A stretch of 64,000 bases of DNA, taken from the NCBI RefSeq assembly GCF_002954455.1, contig NZ_MSCC01000002.1, forward strand, positions 1,058,304-1,122,303. Reading direction: 5' to 3'. Shown piece after piece: positions 8,402 to 17,736 of the stretch. The translations under genes were made by a program, and so were the position numbers. Positions within the stretch are counted from its first letter, which is position 1. Each line of letters begins with the position of its first letter. Source of the stretch: Photobacterium aquimaris. Its GTDB lineage: Bacteria > Pseudomonadota > Gammaproteobacteria > Enterobacterales > Vibrionaceae. The notes beneath the pieces are model-generated. The model was not told the DNA's origin, ran no database searches, and was given only the letters and a program-made list of their open reading frames with translations.

Positions 8402-8940
8402 TTAATAAAACAATATTTTTTTACATAAGTTTTAATAGTCACTTCCATCTATTTATTAATTTATATCTGATGGAGTGACTTTTTTTGAACAATCAATAAA
8501 TACCGTCCATTAAGAAAAAATTTTATTGGTCATCATTAATTTTTTTCTTCTTAAATACCCAAAAATTAATCATTAAACTCAATTACAACACTAACGAATT
8601 TGTTGTTATTAATTGATTTATTCACCTGCACAATCATTGTAACTCATTAAATAAACGATAATTTCACCTTGAAACCACTCTATTGAATGCATTGGATTAA
8701 ACATAACTCTAATCATTTTTTTTCTATCAGCAACATTATAATTAAAAATATCATTTCGGATTAGTTTTTCTCATTTTACTCCCACCTCAGTTGCGTGAAT
8801 AATCGCTCCGTTTTCAGTCGAAAGCAAACCTAAACAGCACTGTCTCTTCTAGCTTATTAGCCTTTCTGGTTGATGGGTTTGATACTCTTTCAGGGTTACT
8901 CCTTTTATTAAAAGAGACAGATATTCTAAACCGAATTTAT
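8402..8940. other. Long gap with a possible structured leader of the MFS gene
   Basis: After the terminator the stretch is AT-rich and appears empty until about 8800. The last 100 bases contain CTGTCTCTT at 8840-8848 and its perfect complement AAGAGACAG at 8912-8920, enclosing 63 bases that are richer in G and C than the flanks and ending 20 bases before the MFS start codon. I matched it to no riboswitch class I know. Confidence 0.5.
8437..8487 (+). terminator. Terminator after the YlqF-type GTPase gene
   Basis: AGTCACTTCCATC pairs with GATGGAGTGACT with one bulged base across a loop of about 20 bases, followed by a run of seven T. Confidence 0.75.
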
Positions 8941-10116
8941 GTGGAGAGTACGGTAGTGCAACAAACCACTACTTGTCACCAAAGCAACGGCATGCTTGTG
9001 CCAGTTGCAGGACTAACTGTATTTGCAATTGCTTCAGGCTACCTAATGAGCTTGATCCCGCTATCATTAGCAAACTTTAATATTGATAGTAGTTATGCAA
9101 GTTGGTTAGCGAGTATCTATTATATTGGCTTATTAATTGGCTCATTAATGATTGAACCTATTATTGCCAAAATAGGTCACCGTATTGCCTTTATTAGCTT
9201 TCTCACATTATTAGCAGCAACGGTTGCTGTATTGCCTTTCTTTCCACATAAAGAACTATGGCTATTTGCACGTTTAGTAGCAGGTATGGCAGTAGCGGGT
9301 ATTTTTGTGGTGGTTGAGTCATGGCTATTGATTGGTGATAGTGCAAAAGAGCGTGCTAAACGTCTTGGTTTTTACATGACGTCTTTATACGGCGGCACAA
9401 CTATCGGTCAACTTGCTGTTGGTTACTTTGGCGTGCAAGGTTTTGTACCTTTCGTCGTTATCTTAGCACTATTATTCATTGCTATTTTACCGCCATTGTT
9501 TATTAAACAAGGTCAGCCTGATAGTCATGGTCATCAAGTTCTATCACTTAAGCAAATTACACGTTTAAGTAAGCCTGCGATCATTGGTTGTATTACATCA
9601 GGCGTGGTAATGGGAAGCATTTATGGTTTAATGCCGTTAGCGCTTAAAGCTAGCTCGCTTTCTACCAATCAGGTTGGTGTACTAATGGCTGCTATTATTC
9701 TTGGCGGTATGGTTATTCAGCCTATTATTAGTAAGCTTTCTACTGTAATGAGTAAGACGTTATTACTTGCATTAATGTCATTACTTGGTGTTTTTGCAAT
9801 GGGTCTAACTTATTTATCAACAGATTACGTAGTATTAATCAGTGCATTGGCATTACTAGGTATGTCTGCATTTGCTCTTTATCCAATTGCAATCACGTTA
9901 GCGTGTGATAATTTAGATTCATCATATATTGTTGCAGCTACGCAAGTAATGCTATTTAGTTACAGTATCGGCTCGGCATTAGGTCCTATTGGTGCTAACA
10001 GCTTCATGAGTGAGCAAAATGGTTTGATGGATTTCTTCTTTATCGTACTGCTTGCGACAGCCATTTATATGTTAATTGCTAGTTTGCAACGCAAGCCACA
10101 AGTATTGGCCAGTTAA
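8941..10116 (+). CDS. MFS transporter, YcaD-like
   Basis: A 391-residue major facilitator protein with about 12 hydrophobic segments and the family signature GHRIAFISF between segments 2 and 3. The stretch ARLVAGMAVAGIFVVVESWL resembles the YcaD group of MFS proteins, whose substrate is unknown. The frame opens with GTG at 8941; a second GTG at 8956 and an ATG a little later are alternatives, so the exact start is uncertain. It lies alone between two terminators, with a possibly structured leader upstream. Confidence 0.85.
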   Translation: MESTVVQQTTTCHQSNGMLVPVAGLTVFAIASGYLMSLIPLSLANFNIDSSYASWLASIYYIGLLIGSLMIEPIIAKIGHRIAFISFLTLLAATVAVLPFFPHKELWLFARLVAGMAVAGIFVVVESWLLIGDSAKERAKRLGFYMTSLYGGTTIGQLAVGYFGVQGFVPFVVILALLFIAILPPLFIKQGQPDSHGHQVLSLKQITRLSKPAIIGCITSGVVMGSIYGLMPLALKASSLSTNQVGVLMAAIILGGMVIQPIISKLSTVMSKTLLLALMSLLGVFAMGLTYLSTDYVVLISALALLGMSAFALYPIAITLACDNLDSSYIVAATQVMLFSYSIGSALGPIGANSFMSEQNGLMDFFFIVLLATAIYMLIASLQRKPQVLAS

Positions 10117-10133
10117 TAACGATTCGATATTGA

Positions 10134-10171
10134 TAAAAAAGGCACAATGGTTAATACCGTTGTGCCTTTTT
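10134..10171. terminator. Terminator between convergent MFS and sugar-kinase genes
   Basis: AAAAAAGGCACAATGG, a short loop and CCGTTGTGCCTTTTT form a long stem with A and T runs on both sides, so it serves both converging genes. Confidence 0.9.
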
Positions 10172-10188
10172 ACTATTCTAAGCAACGT

Positions 10189-11094
10189 TTATTTTACTAA
10201 TGCCGCAGCACCAAAAACACCCGCACTGTCGCCCAAATCTGGCTTCACTATTTGAGTATTGAGCTCACCATTAAAGAGATGTGGTAAAATCGCCGCTTTA
10301 GCATGTTGATATAACGCATCAATATTTCCCACACCACCACCAATAACAATCACATCAGGATCTAATACATTGATGATCTGCGCCGCTGCAATTCCAAAGT
10401 AATGCGACATTCTTGTCAAGGTTGCTTGTGCATGAGGTTCCTTATCAGCCGCTAATTCAACAATCTCAGGCAATGAGAGTGCTTTTCCTGTTTGTTCAAA
10501 ATAAAACCGTTCTAATCCTTTGCCTGAAATCACGGTTTCTAAACAGCCTGATTGACCACAATAACAAGGCGCACCGTTAGGTTCGATTACATTGTGGCCC
10601 CACTCACCGGCAATACCATGACAGCCATATAATCCTTTACCATTAACGACAATACCAGAGCCCACTCCAGTACCCATAATGATCCCAAACACCACTTCTG
10701 CATTGGGTTTGACTCGTTTTGCAGCCCCAAAGTGTGCTTCTGCTAATGCGAAACAATTGGCATCGTTAGCTAACACCACCTTGGCGCCAAGTCGTTTGGT
10801 CAGATCTTTATCAAGCGGTTTGCCATTAAGCGCGGTTGAATTACAATTTTTCATCACGCCATAGTGAGGATCTAACGTACCCGGTGTACCAAACCCAATA
10901 GCTTGAGGTCGTTGTCCTAATTGCTCAGCACAGTGGTTAATCAATATCTCAATTTGATTTAAAATATGATCATAGCCTTGATCGCTTTCTGTTGCGATAC
11001 GCTCTCGTACTACACAAGTATCAGTGCTACGTTCAATCACTGCACACTCAATTTTGGTACCGCCTAAATCAACACCCCAATAATAACGATCCAT
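10189..11094 (-). CDS. ROK-family sugar kinase, fructokinase (Mak)-like
   Basis: Start set at the ATG at 11094, preceded by GGAGTGACA; 301 residues. The phosphate-binding GVDLGGTKIE is at the N-terminus, the ROK signature GIIMGTGVGSGIVVNGKGLY is in the middle, GEWGHN supplies the sugar-binding residues, and the zinc site is CYCGQSGCLE. The stretch GVMKNCNSTALNG resembles E. coli Mak more than NagK, so fructose or mannose phosphorylation is the best guess; N-acetylglucosamine kinase is the alternative. It reacts a sugar with ATP to give the 6-phosphate in the cytoplasm. It is a single gene convergent with the MFS transporter. Confidence 0.85.
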   Translation of the reverse strand: MDRYYWGVDLGGTKIECAVIERSTDTCVVRERIATESDQGYDHILNQIEILINHCAEQLGQRPQAIGFGTPGTLDPHYGVMKNCNSTALNGKPLDKDLTKRLGAKVVLANDANCFALAEAHFGAAKRVKPNAEVVFGIIMGTGVGSGIVVNGKGLYGCHGIAGEWGHNVIEPNGAPCYCGQSGCLETVISGKGLERFYFEQTGKALSLPEIVELAADKEPHAQATLTRMSHYFGIAAAQIINVLDPDVIVIGGGVGNIDALYQHAKAAILPHLFNGELNTQIVKPDLGDSAGVFGAAALVK

Positions 11095-11349
11095 TGTCAC
11101 TCCACTGCTATTTTATTATTTCGAATTAGTATACTTGAGGCATAGGAGTAAGTTCTGCGATCTTGCCGAAAATTCACTCGATAATATTTAAAATTAAGGC
11201 TATTTAAACGCAAAAATTATGCATTTATTAGCTCACTGCAACAGAAATACATTTTCTTGCAAAATATCTCTTGTAGCGAAGCAATAATATTTTAAAGTAG
11301 CGGTACTTTTTATCGATGCGCAATTTCGCGTGGCTTACAGTAGTACTAA

Positions 11350-12441
11350 ATGAATAAATACCGTCCTTATCTTGATATGCCTCTTTGTATATCAATTCTC
11401 CTTTTGATTACATTTAGTTCATTAACCGTATGGAGTGCAAGCAGCTTTAGTGTACCCATCATTGAGCGTCATCTCATTCGTGGCATGCTAGCTATTGGTG
11501 CATTAATTGTGATGTCTTCAATCGCGCCAGCCACTTATCAACGTTATACACCCTATTTATTTATGCTAACGGTAATTTTATTACTTGGTGTTTTTGTTAG
11601 CGGTGACAGTACCAACGGTTCACAACGCTGGTTAGCACTTGGGCCGATTCGTTTCCAGCCATCTGAACTGGTAAAAGTAGCTGTGCCGTTAATGATGGCG
11701 TGGATTTTAATTGCAGAAGCAGGACGTCCAACACTTAAAAAAGTGCTGATTTGTTTGATGATAACAGCGATTCCTGCTGGGCTTATTTTTATTCAGCCTG
11801 ATCTTGATGGTGCTATCTTTACCATTTTATATGCGTTATTTGTACTTTATTATGCTGGCATGAGTTGGAGGTTAATATCAACAGTGTTAGGCATTGTTGG
11901 TGTTACTATTCCTCTTGCTTGGTATTTTGTAATGGCAACTTACCAAAAAAAACGTGTACTGCAATTTCTTAATCCAGAATCGGATCCGCTTGGCTCGGGT
12001 TATCAAATCATTCAATCAAAAATTGCAATTGGTTCTGGAGGCTTGCGCGGTAAAGGTTGGACAGATGCCACTCAAGGTAATTTGGGCTTTATACCTGAAA
12101 GCCATACTGACTTTATTTTCTCAACCTTCGCTGAAGAATGGGGCTATTGGGGCAGCGTACTGTTATTAGGGGTTTACGCTTTTATGACCTTTCGTGTTAT
12201 TTGGTTAGCTAATCAATCGGAATCACCGTTTGCGCGCTTAGTCAGTGCCTCTTTTGCACTTAGCTTCTTTTTATATAGCTTTATTAATATTGGCATGGTG
12301 AGTGGCGTGTTACCTGTAATGGGAAGTCCGTTACCTTTCTTTAGCTATGGTGGTTCTGCCATTATTACTCAAGGAGCAATCTTTGGCATGATAATGTCAT
12401 TATGTTTACGCAAAAAGTCTATTTGTGCACCAAGTAAATAA
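11350..12441 (+). CDS. rodA: RodA-type SEDS peptidoglycan glycosyltransferase
   Basis: The 363-residue membrane protein has about ten hydrophobic segments and SEDS hallmarks: STNGSQRWL, RFQPSELVK, then GLRGKGWTDATQGNLGFIPE, HTDFIFS and a C-terminal FFSYGGS. RodA polymerises glycan strands of the lateral wall with a partner class B penicillin-binding protein. In most relatives rodA follows mrdA (PBP2); here both neighbours are unrelated and it stands alone, so it may be a second copy. The usual start ATG lacks an obvious ribosome binding site. Confidence 0.88.
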   Translation: MNKYRPYLDMPLCISILLLITFSSLTVWSASSFSVPIIERHLIRGMLAIGALIVMSSIAPATYQRYTPYLFMLTVILLLGVFVSGDSTNGSQRWLALGPIRFQPSELVKVAVPLMMAWILIAEAGRPTLKKVLICLMITAIPAGLIFIQPDLDGAIFTILYALFVLYYAGMSWRLISTVLGIVGVTIPLAWYFVMATYQKKRVLQFLNPESDPLGSGYQIIQSKIAIGSGGLRGKGWTDATQGNLGFIPESHTDFIFSTFAEEWGYWGSVLLLGVYAFMTFRVIWLANQSESPFARLVSASFALSFFLYSFINIGMVSGVLPVMGSPLPFFSYGGSAIITQGAIFGMIMSLCLRKKSICAPSK

Positions 12442-12468
12442 CCCTTTCTAGTTTCAAAAAACGATATC

Positions 12469-12510
12469 AAAAAGCAATCATGGTTATTATTTGCATGATT
12501 GGCTTTTTAT
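12469..12510 (+). terminator. Terminator after rodA
   Basis: AAAAAGCAATCATG, a ten-base loop and GCATGATTGGCTTTTT form a nearly perfect stem (one bulge) between rodA and the convergent OmpA-type gene; it can serve both. Confidence 0.8.
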
Positions 12511-12537
12511 TATTTACAATATGACATCAAGGTCAGA

Positions 12538-13536
12538 TTAACGCTCAGAAGCGGCTTCTGTCGCAATCTTTAACGCAGGAGATGTAATTTCTACACGGCG
12601 ATTCTGTGCGCGTCCTTCAGCAGTATCATTGCTAGCTACAGGATGTTGTTCACCCATACCTTGCGCAGTAACTTGTGCAGGATCTGCAACATATTTTGCT
12701 AATTCAGAAGCAACAGCATTAGCACGCTTTTCAGATAATGTTTGGTTATAAGCCGCTGTACCTGTATTAGACGTATAGCCTGTTACAACAACGGTAGCGT
12801 TAGGATAACGGGTTAAACGCTGCTTCATAGGTTGCAGTGCTTTTTCATTATCAGCGGTTAATTTATACTGATTAACACCATAACCTAATGATAATGTTGA
12901 TGGCTCGATCGTTACTGTTTGTGCCATTGCAGGCGCAATCGTATCAACGACAACAGGCTTCGCTCCCCAATTGTAAACCAAGCTTAAACCATAGAAGTTA
13001 GTATCAAATTTATAGCTTAAATCAGTACCACGAGGTTTTGAGGTTAAATCATGGTAATACTGGTATTCAAGACGTGTAGACAGGTGATCGGTTAATTGAT
13101 ATTCAACACCCGCACCCACAGTACCTACAACATGATCATCTGTATCACTAACACCATTGCCATGGTAAGCCGTTAGCATGTAACTGCCGCCCGCTTTGGC
13201 AAATAAGCCCCAGCTATCATTTAGATGCCATGTTGCCTTACCAGTTAAATCAAACGCATGTTGTTTAATATTTTGATGATTAATCTGCGCATCACCTAGC
13301 CACGTATAACCAGTCTCAACAGCAAACCATGGCGTAATATTATAACCAGCAAAAATACCTGCACCCAGATCGTTTTGTTTCAAACCAAGGTTAGAGGTAT
13401 GGCCATTCTGTTCAAAGTGTGAATAGTTAGCATCACCTACACGAACACCAACATAATAAGGATTAGCAGGTGCTGCATGAGCAACGCCAGAAATAAGAAC
13501 AGCAAGCGGTAACAGCGCAAAATATTTTTTAGACAT
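12538..13536 (-). CDS. OmpA-family outer membrane protein, paralogue A
   Basis: Start set at the ATG at 13536, where a signal peptide begins (MSKKYFALLPLAVLISGVAH, cleavage about residue 22); upstream in-frame codons are AT-rich and not protein-like. The mature protein has an N-terminal eight-strand barrel domain (NPYYVGVRVGDANY, GYNITPWFAVETGYTWLG, FYGLSLVYNWG) and a C-terminal OmpA peptidoglycan-binding domain with VTGYTSNTG, AYNQTLSEKRA and AEGRAQNRRVEI. It anchors the outer membrane to the wall. A close paralogue lies about 1 kb away on the same strand, separated by two metabolic genes. Confidence 0.93.
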   Translation of the reverse strand: MSKKYFALLPLAVLISGVAHAAPANPYYVGVRVGDANYSHFEQNGHTSNLGLKQNDLGAGIFAGYNITPWFAVETGYTWLGDAQINHQNIKQHAFDLTGKATWHLNDSWGLFAKAGGSYMLTAYHGNGVSDTDDHVVGTVGAGVEYQLTDHLSTRLEYQYYHDLTSKPRGTDLSYKFDTNFYGLSLVYNWGAKPVVVDTIAPAMAQTVTIEPSTLSLGYGVNQYKLTADNEKALQPMKQRLTRYPNATVVVTGYTSNTGTAAYNQTLSEKRANAVASELAKYVADPAQVTAQGMGEQHPVASNDTAEGRAQNRRVEITSPALKIATEAASER

Positions 13537-13707
13537 ACTATTTACTTTATAATGATTAATATTAGATATATTTTCGATGCAATTAACTGCACAATCACCA
13601 ATAATGCCAAAATAGTATTTATTTGTCATAATTAAATAAAAATAAAACTATTCAGTGATGATTAACATCAAGATTCAATCGCAAAATACCAGCAATAGAT
13701 CAAATAA

Positions 13708-13944
13708 TCAGTAATGCGTAATTGCAATTCCTATTTCAGCGGCTAACTGCTGCATTTGATCATCAGTATCTAATTTCACTGACCAATTTAAACCACTACC
13801 AACAGCGGTGATCACATTGGCACCACCAATTAAGGTTAATTCGTCAACTTGTGCTTGCATCATGATTCGGCAATCGCCTTCGATTCGAATAACAACTTCA
13901 TGTTGAGTTGCAATAATTTTTCCTTGAGAAAAAGTAATGATCAT
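13708..13944 (-). CDS. DUF3389 family protein
   Basis: A 78-residue soluble protein opening with MIITFSQGKIIATQHEVVIR and ending near VKLDTDDQMQQLAAEIG, the pattern of DUF3389, a small family of Vibrionaceae proteins of unknown function. It starts five bases after the stop of the upstream thioesterase gene, so the two form an operon. Confidence 0.85.
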   Translation of the reverse strand: MIITFSQGKIIATQHEVVIRIEGDCRIMMQAQVDELTLIGGANVITAVGSGLNWSVKLDTDDQMQQLAAEIGIAITHY

Positions 13945-13949
13945 TGTAT

Positions 13950-14378
13950 TTACTGCTTTTTATGTTTTAAAACGGCCATCGTTAAACGACTGGTACAAAC
14001 GAGTCGCTGACGTTCATCACGAATTTCAATCTGCCATACTTGCGTTGTCGCACCAAGATGCAATGGGGTTGCCTTTCCTGTCACCACGCCGCTACGTACA
14101 GCGCGAATATGGTTAGCATTAATATCTAAACCCACACAGTAATAATCAGTGGTTACTGCAAAATTAGCCGCTAATGAACCTAATGTTTCTGCTAAAACAA
14201 CAGATGCGCCACCATGTAACATACCTAATGGTTGATGAGTACGACAATCCACTGGCATAGTTGCAGACAACGATGAATCATCAAACGCAACATATTTAAT
14301 ACCTAAATGTTCAACTAAGGTATTTTTAGAGGTCTGATTAAAAAGTGCTAACGTAAACGGTCGTTGCCAAATCGCCAT
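13950..14378 (-). CDS. menI: Hotdog-fold acyl-CoA thioesterase (MenI/YdiI-like)
   Basis: The 142-residue protein has the 4-hydroxybenzoyl-CoA thioesterase-type hotdog fold: LGIKYVAFDDSSLSATMPV, then PLGMLHGGASVVLAETLGS with the catalytic Glu in the long helix, then GLDINANHIRA. This is the YdiI/MenI group, which hydrolyses 1,4-dihydroxy-2-naphthoyl-CoA in menaquinone synthesis and also other acyl-CoAs. The entry in the menaquinone pathway is inferred from the family, since no other men genes are nearby. It is followed closely by the DUF3389 gene. Confidence 0.8.
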   Translation of the reverse strand: MAIWQRPFTLALFNQTSKNTLVEHLGIKYVAFDDSSLSATMPVDCRTHQPLGMLHGGASVVLAETLGSLAANFAVTTDYYCVGLDINANHIRAVRSGVVTGKATPLHLGATTQVWQIEIRDERQRLVCTSRLTMAVLKHKKQ

Positions 14379-14536
14379 AATATTCTCTGGTTAGTTATTA
14401 GGTATAACACCTACGGTTGCTAAATAGTATTATGATATCACTCTCAAGCTAAGTCAGAAAAAAATACTCCGATTATCAACAGCAATCGTCGTTATGGCTT
14501 AGTCAATATGCTGCAGTTAACAACTAACAGATGAAA

Positions 14537-14565
14537 AAAAAGCGCCAACTAGGCGCTTTTAAAAA
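14537..14565 (-). terminator. Terminator of OmpA paralogue B
   Basis: Read on the minus strand, AAAAGCGCC, a five-base loop and GGCGCTTTT are followed by a T run. It lies 17 bases beyond the stop of the OmpA gene at 14582. Confidence 0.9.
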
Positions 14566-14581
14566 TACATTTAAGTAATAC

Positions 14582-15625
14582 TTATTGAGCAACAGCCGCT
14601 ACAGCTTCTTGTTCAATTTCAAAACCAGGAGTCGTTACATCTGCACGACGGTTTTGAGCACGACCTTCTGAAGTATCGTTTGATGCTGCAGGATCTAGTT
14701 CACCACGACCTTCCGCAGATACACGGCTAGGATCAATGTTGAAGTGCTTAGTTAAGTATGTAGCAACAGTAAGTGCACGTTGCTCAGATAGCTTCTGGTT
14801 GTATGCTTCAGCACCAGTGCTATCTGTGTGACCAATAACAACAAGTTGTGCTTCAGGGAAGTTCACAAGACGTTGTGCGATTGGCTCTAGGCGTTGCTTA
14901 TCTGCTGCAGATAGTTTGTTGCTATCAAATGCGAATGGCATTTCAGCAGAAATCGGCTCTAGTTGAATAGTTGTAGCTTCAACAACTTCAGCAACAACAG
15001 GAGCAACTGCCGCTGGTGCGCCCCAACCGTATACAAGGCTCACACCGTAGTAGTGTGCATCCCAGTTGATTTTAGTATCAGCAGGTTTCACTTCCATATC
15101 GTGGTAGTACTGGTATTCAGCACGAGCAGAAAGGTTGTTTGTGAAGTGATATTCAGCACCAAGACCAGCAGTAGCGACTAGGCTATCATCACGATCTGAC
15201 ACACCTGTTGCTTTATTTTTGTAATGAGAGAACTGCCATGCACCACCGACTTTAGTGTATAGATCTAAGGCATCGGTTGCTTGGTAAGTAAATTTACCAA
15301 CAAGATCGATTGCTTGCTGTTCAATTTTCTCGTTATGTGCGTTATCGCCTTTTAGCGTTGCTTCGCCTAGCCAAGTATAACCTGTCTCAACAGCAAACCA
15401 TGGTGTTACGTTGTAACCCATAAATACACCACCAGCAAAATCATCTTTATCAATAGACTTTGATTGGCTTGGGTTCCAATGATCATTACCTGTTTTCGCA
15501 TCGAAATCAGCGTAATGAACACCACCAGCACGAGCACCCACATAGTATGGATTTACTGTTGCTGCGTTTACTGCACCAGAAACAAGAAGTGCAAGAGGTA
15601 AAACTACTAGATTCATTTTAGACAT
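14582..15625 (-). CDS. ompA: OmpA-family outer membrane protein, paralogue B
   Basis: 347 residues with a signal peptide (MSKMNLVVLPLALLVSGAVN, cleavage after the Ala-rich end), a barrel domain (NPYYVGARAGGVHYADF, GYNVTPWFAVETGYTWLG) and an OmpA C-terminal domain (VIGHTDSTG, YNQKLSEQRA, RVSAEGRGELDP, SEGRAQNRRADV). The start has AAGGATAAGTA upstream. The codon use is highly optimised and 530 bases of upstream DNA precede it, so it is probably the strongly expressed copy. It has its own terminator. Confidence 0.94.
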   Translation of the reverse strand: MSKMNLVVLPLALLVSGAVNAATVNPYYVGARAGGVHYADFDAKTGNDHWNPSQSKSIDKDDFAGGVFMGYNVTPWFAVETGYTWLGEATLKGDNAHNEKIEQQAIDLVGKFTYQATDALDLYTKVGGAWQFSHYKNKATGVSDRDDSLVATAGLGAEYHFTNNLSARAEYQYYHDMEVKPADTKINWDAHYYGVSLVYGWGAPAAVAPVVAEVVEATTIQLEPISAEMPFAFDSNKLSAADKQRLEPIAQRLVNFPEAQLVVIGHTDSTGAEAYNQKLSEQRALTVATYLTKHFNIDPSRVSAEGRGELDPAASNDTSEGRAQNRRADVTTPGFEIEQEAVAAVAQ

Positions 15626-16186
15626 TACTTATCCTTTATTATACTTATTACCACTACTGCTGTTTTATCGACATTCCAACATAGAAATGTAATCCGTGAC
15701 CACACTTTTACATTTAAGTTCAAAAAACTTGATGCAATTTAGCAAAAGAAAAAATAAAAATCCATAATAAATAAATAATAGCATCCAATGAAAAACATAA
15801 GTAATTGAAATAAAACAACTAAATAAAAACAACACTTACTATATTTATTCAATAAAACACGTGAATTATTTTTAAAAAGAATACAAAACATTCATAAAAA
15901 AAATTATAAGCAAGAATCTATATGTTAAATATGCATAAAGCACCATCTAAAACACATACCAAAAACCAACAAATACTTATAAAGAATTCAACATACTGAT
16001 CAATCAAACCATCCATGAGAAAAATAGTACTTTTCCGCTTTTAATTGGATTTTAATTAACGGCTATTTCTCTTTATCTTATTACAACGTAAAATAAGTTT
16101 ACTCATGCATTCAAGGGATTTATTGCATATACCTTTAGCGCATAAACCCTTTTATTTTTTTTAGCTGATTGACGTGTTCAAGCATT
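15626..16186. other. AT-rich divergent regulatory region
   Basis: 560 bases between the OmpA gene and the divergent oxidoreductase gene. The sequence is extremely AT-rich with many A runs and no open frame of interest. It must hold the ompA promoter and a long leader. I see no clear operator. Confidence 0.4.
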
Positions 16187-17659
16187 ATGAATTTAATTGA
16201 AAGTAAAACGACATCCCTGCTTATCGCTGATTCGCCGATTACGGTAGGTATTATTGGTGGCGGTATAGCGGGATCGACTATTGCACTTCGATTAGCTGAA
16301 CAAGGTGTAAATGTTCAGTTGTTTGAAGAAGGGAAAAGTCTCGTAAATGGTCCGCCTATTTGTCATTTACATGCTGGCGGTAATCTTTATCGTGAGATCT
16401 CAGATCAACAATGTATAACGCTACTTAAACAATCTATTGATACATTGCGCGTTTACCAGCACACCTCAAATATTCGACCAACTGTTATTGCGATCCCTTG
16501 CAATGACGCTGGCCATCCTGATGATTTATTACCTCGATTAACTTTATTACAGCAAACTTACCAAGCTCTGGTTGCAGACGATGCGAAAAATTGTGTGTTA
16601 GGAAATCCAAATGATTATTTTAAACTGTATCAACGCAGTGATTTAGAACGTCTAGCATTACAAGATAATCCTCAACAGCCTTTAACGCCCGATCAGTGGA
16701 TGATCCCGGTAGCTAAATCGATTAATTTAGATCAGTTTAAATACCCATTAGTCATGGTCCAGGAATATGGCCTAAGTGTTTTTAGAATTGCCGCAACATT
16801 GGCACTTGCCCTACAAAGGCTGCCCCATTGTCACGTTAATACCAATACTAAAGTAACGTCGTTAGCTGAGCTACCTAATGGTTGGCAAGTTAGCAGCCAA
16901 GACGCGACTAATCATCAACAACAGATTAATGTCGATTACTTAGTTAACGCTGGCGGCTATCGTACTGGAACGATTGATGATTTAGCACATATTCCCCGTC
17001 AACGAATGGTGGAATTTAAAGCGGCCTATGTTGCCCATTGGTCACAATGTGATGCACAATGGCCAGAAGTTATTTTTCATGGTGAACGTGGCACGCCTAA
17101 TGGTATGGCTCAACTAACACCTTACCCTGACGGTTTCTTCCAACTTCACGGTATGACACAAGATATTACCTTGTTTAAGAATGGCTTAGTAGCATCCAAT
17201 GGCAATAGTGCTCAACCACAATTAGATGCATCTTTTAAAGAGAAGTTGCAGCAACATTGGACGCAACAAGAAATAGAACAGCGCACTCAACGCGCCATTA
17301 ACCATATGGCACAGTTTGTTAATCACTTTGATCAAGCGACGGTGGGTGGTAAACCTTTATTTGGTGCTCAGCAAATTCCAGGGAATGATCCAACTTTACG
17401 TGCCGCTGATGTTTCTTATTCTCATCAACGCTATGCGCGCTCTGAAATTGTTAAAGCCTCATCGGCATTATCTGTAGCTGATGCGATCATTGAACAACTG
17501 GCAGCATTGAATTTAATTCAGTCACCACCACCGCAAACCCGTGAAAACGCATTTCCTGTGGCTCAGCAATTAAGCCTCAATGAAATCGTTAGTTATGCTG
17601 AAAAATTAGCAGCAGAGCGTGGTTTTCCAACCTCACTTGCGCGTCCAATTGGTCACTAG
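16187..17659 (+). CDS. FAD-dependent oxidoreductase (DAO-type)
   Basis: Start set at the ATG at 16187; a TTG 18 bases upstream is less likely. The 490-residue protein has the dinucleotide-binding motif VGIIGGGIAGSTIALRLAEQ at about residues 21-40, closing with an acidic end of the second strand (QLFEEGK). A second nucleotide-binding patch is VDYLVNAGGYRTG near residue 255. The middle substrate region is not recognisable, so the substrate is unknown. It is a cytoplasmic protein with no membrane segments, a single gene with its own terminator. Confidence 0.75.
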   Translation: MNLIESKTTSLLIADSPITVGIIGGGIAGSTIALRLAEQGVNVQLFEEGKSLVNGPPICHLHAGGNLYREISDQQCITLLKQSIDTLRVYQHTSNIRPTVIAIPCNDAGHPDDLLPRLTLLQQTYQALVADDAKNCVLGNPNDYFKLYQRSDLERLALQDNPQQPLTPDQWMIPVAKSINLDQFKYPLVMVQEYGLSVFRIAATLALALQRLPHCHVNTNTKVTSLAELPNGWQVSSQDATNHQQQINVDYLVNAGGYRTGTIDDLAHIPRQRMVEFKAAYVAHWSQCDAQWPEVIFHGERGTPNGMAQLTPYPDGFFQLHGMTQDITLFKNGLVASNGNSAQPQLDASFKEKLQQHWTQQEIEQRTQRAINHMAQFVNHFDQATVGGKPLFGAQQIPGNDPTLRAADVSYSHQRYARSEIVKASSALSVADAIIEQLAALNLIQSPPPQTRENAFPVAQQLSLNEIVSYAEKLAAERGFPTSLARPIGH

Positions 17660-17682
17660 ATACATACTACGATAACTAATAC

Positions 17683-17712
17683 AAAAATAGCTGCAATTGC
17701 AGCTATTTTTAT
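17683..17712. terminator. Terminator between convergent genes
   Basis: AAAAATAGCTGCAATTGCAGCTATTTTT is a perfect palindrome with A and T ends between the oxidoreductase and the convergent coiled-coil gene. Confidence 0.88.
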
Positions 17713-17736
17713 TTTATTTAGTAACAACAATAAACA

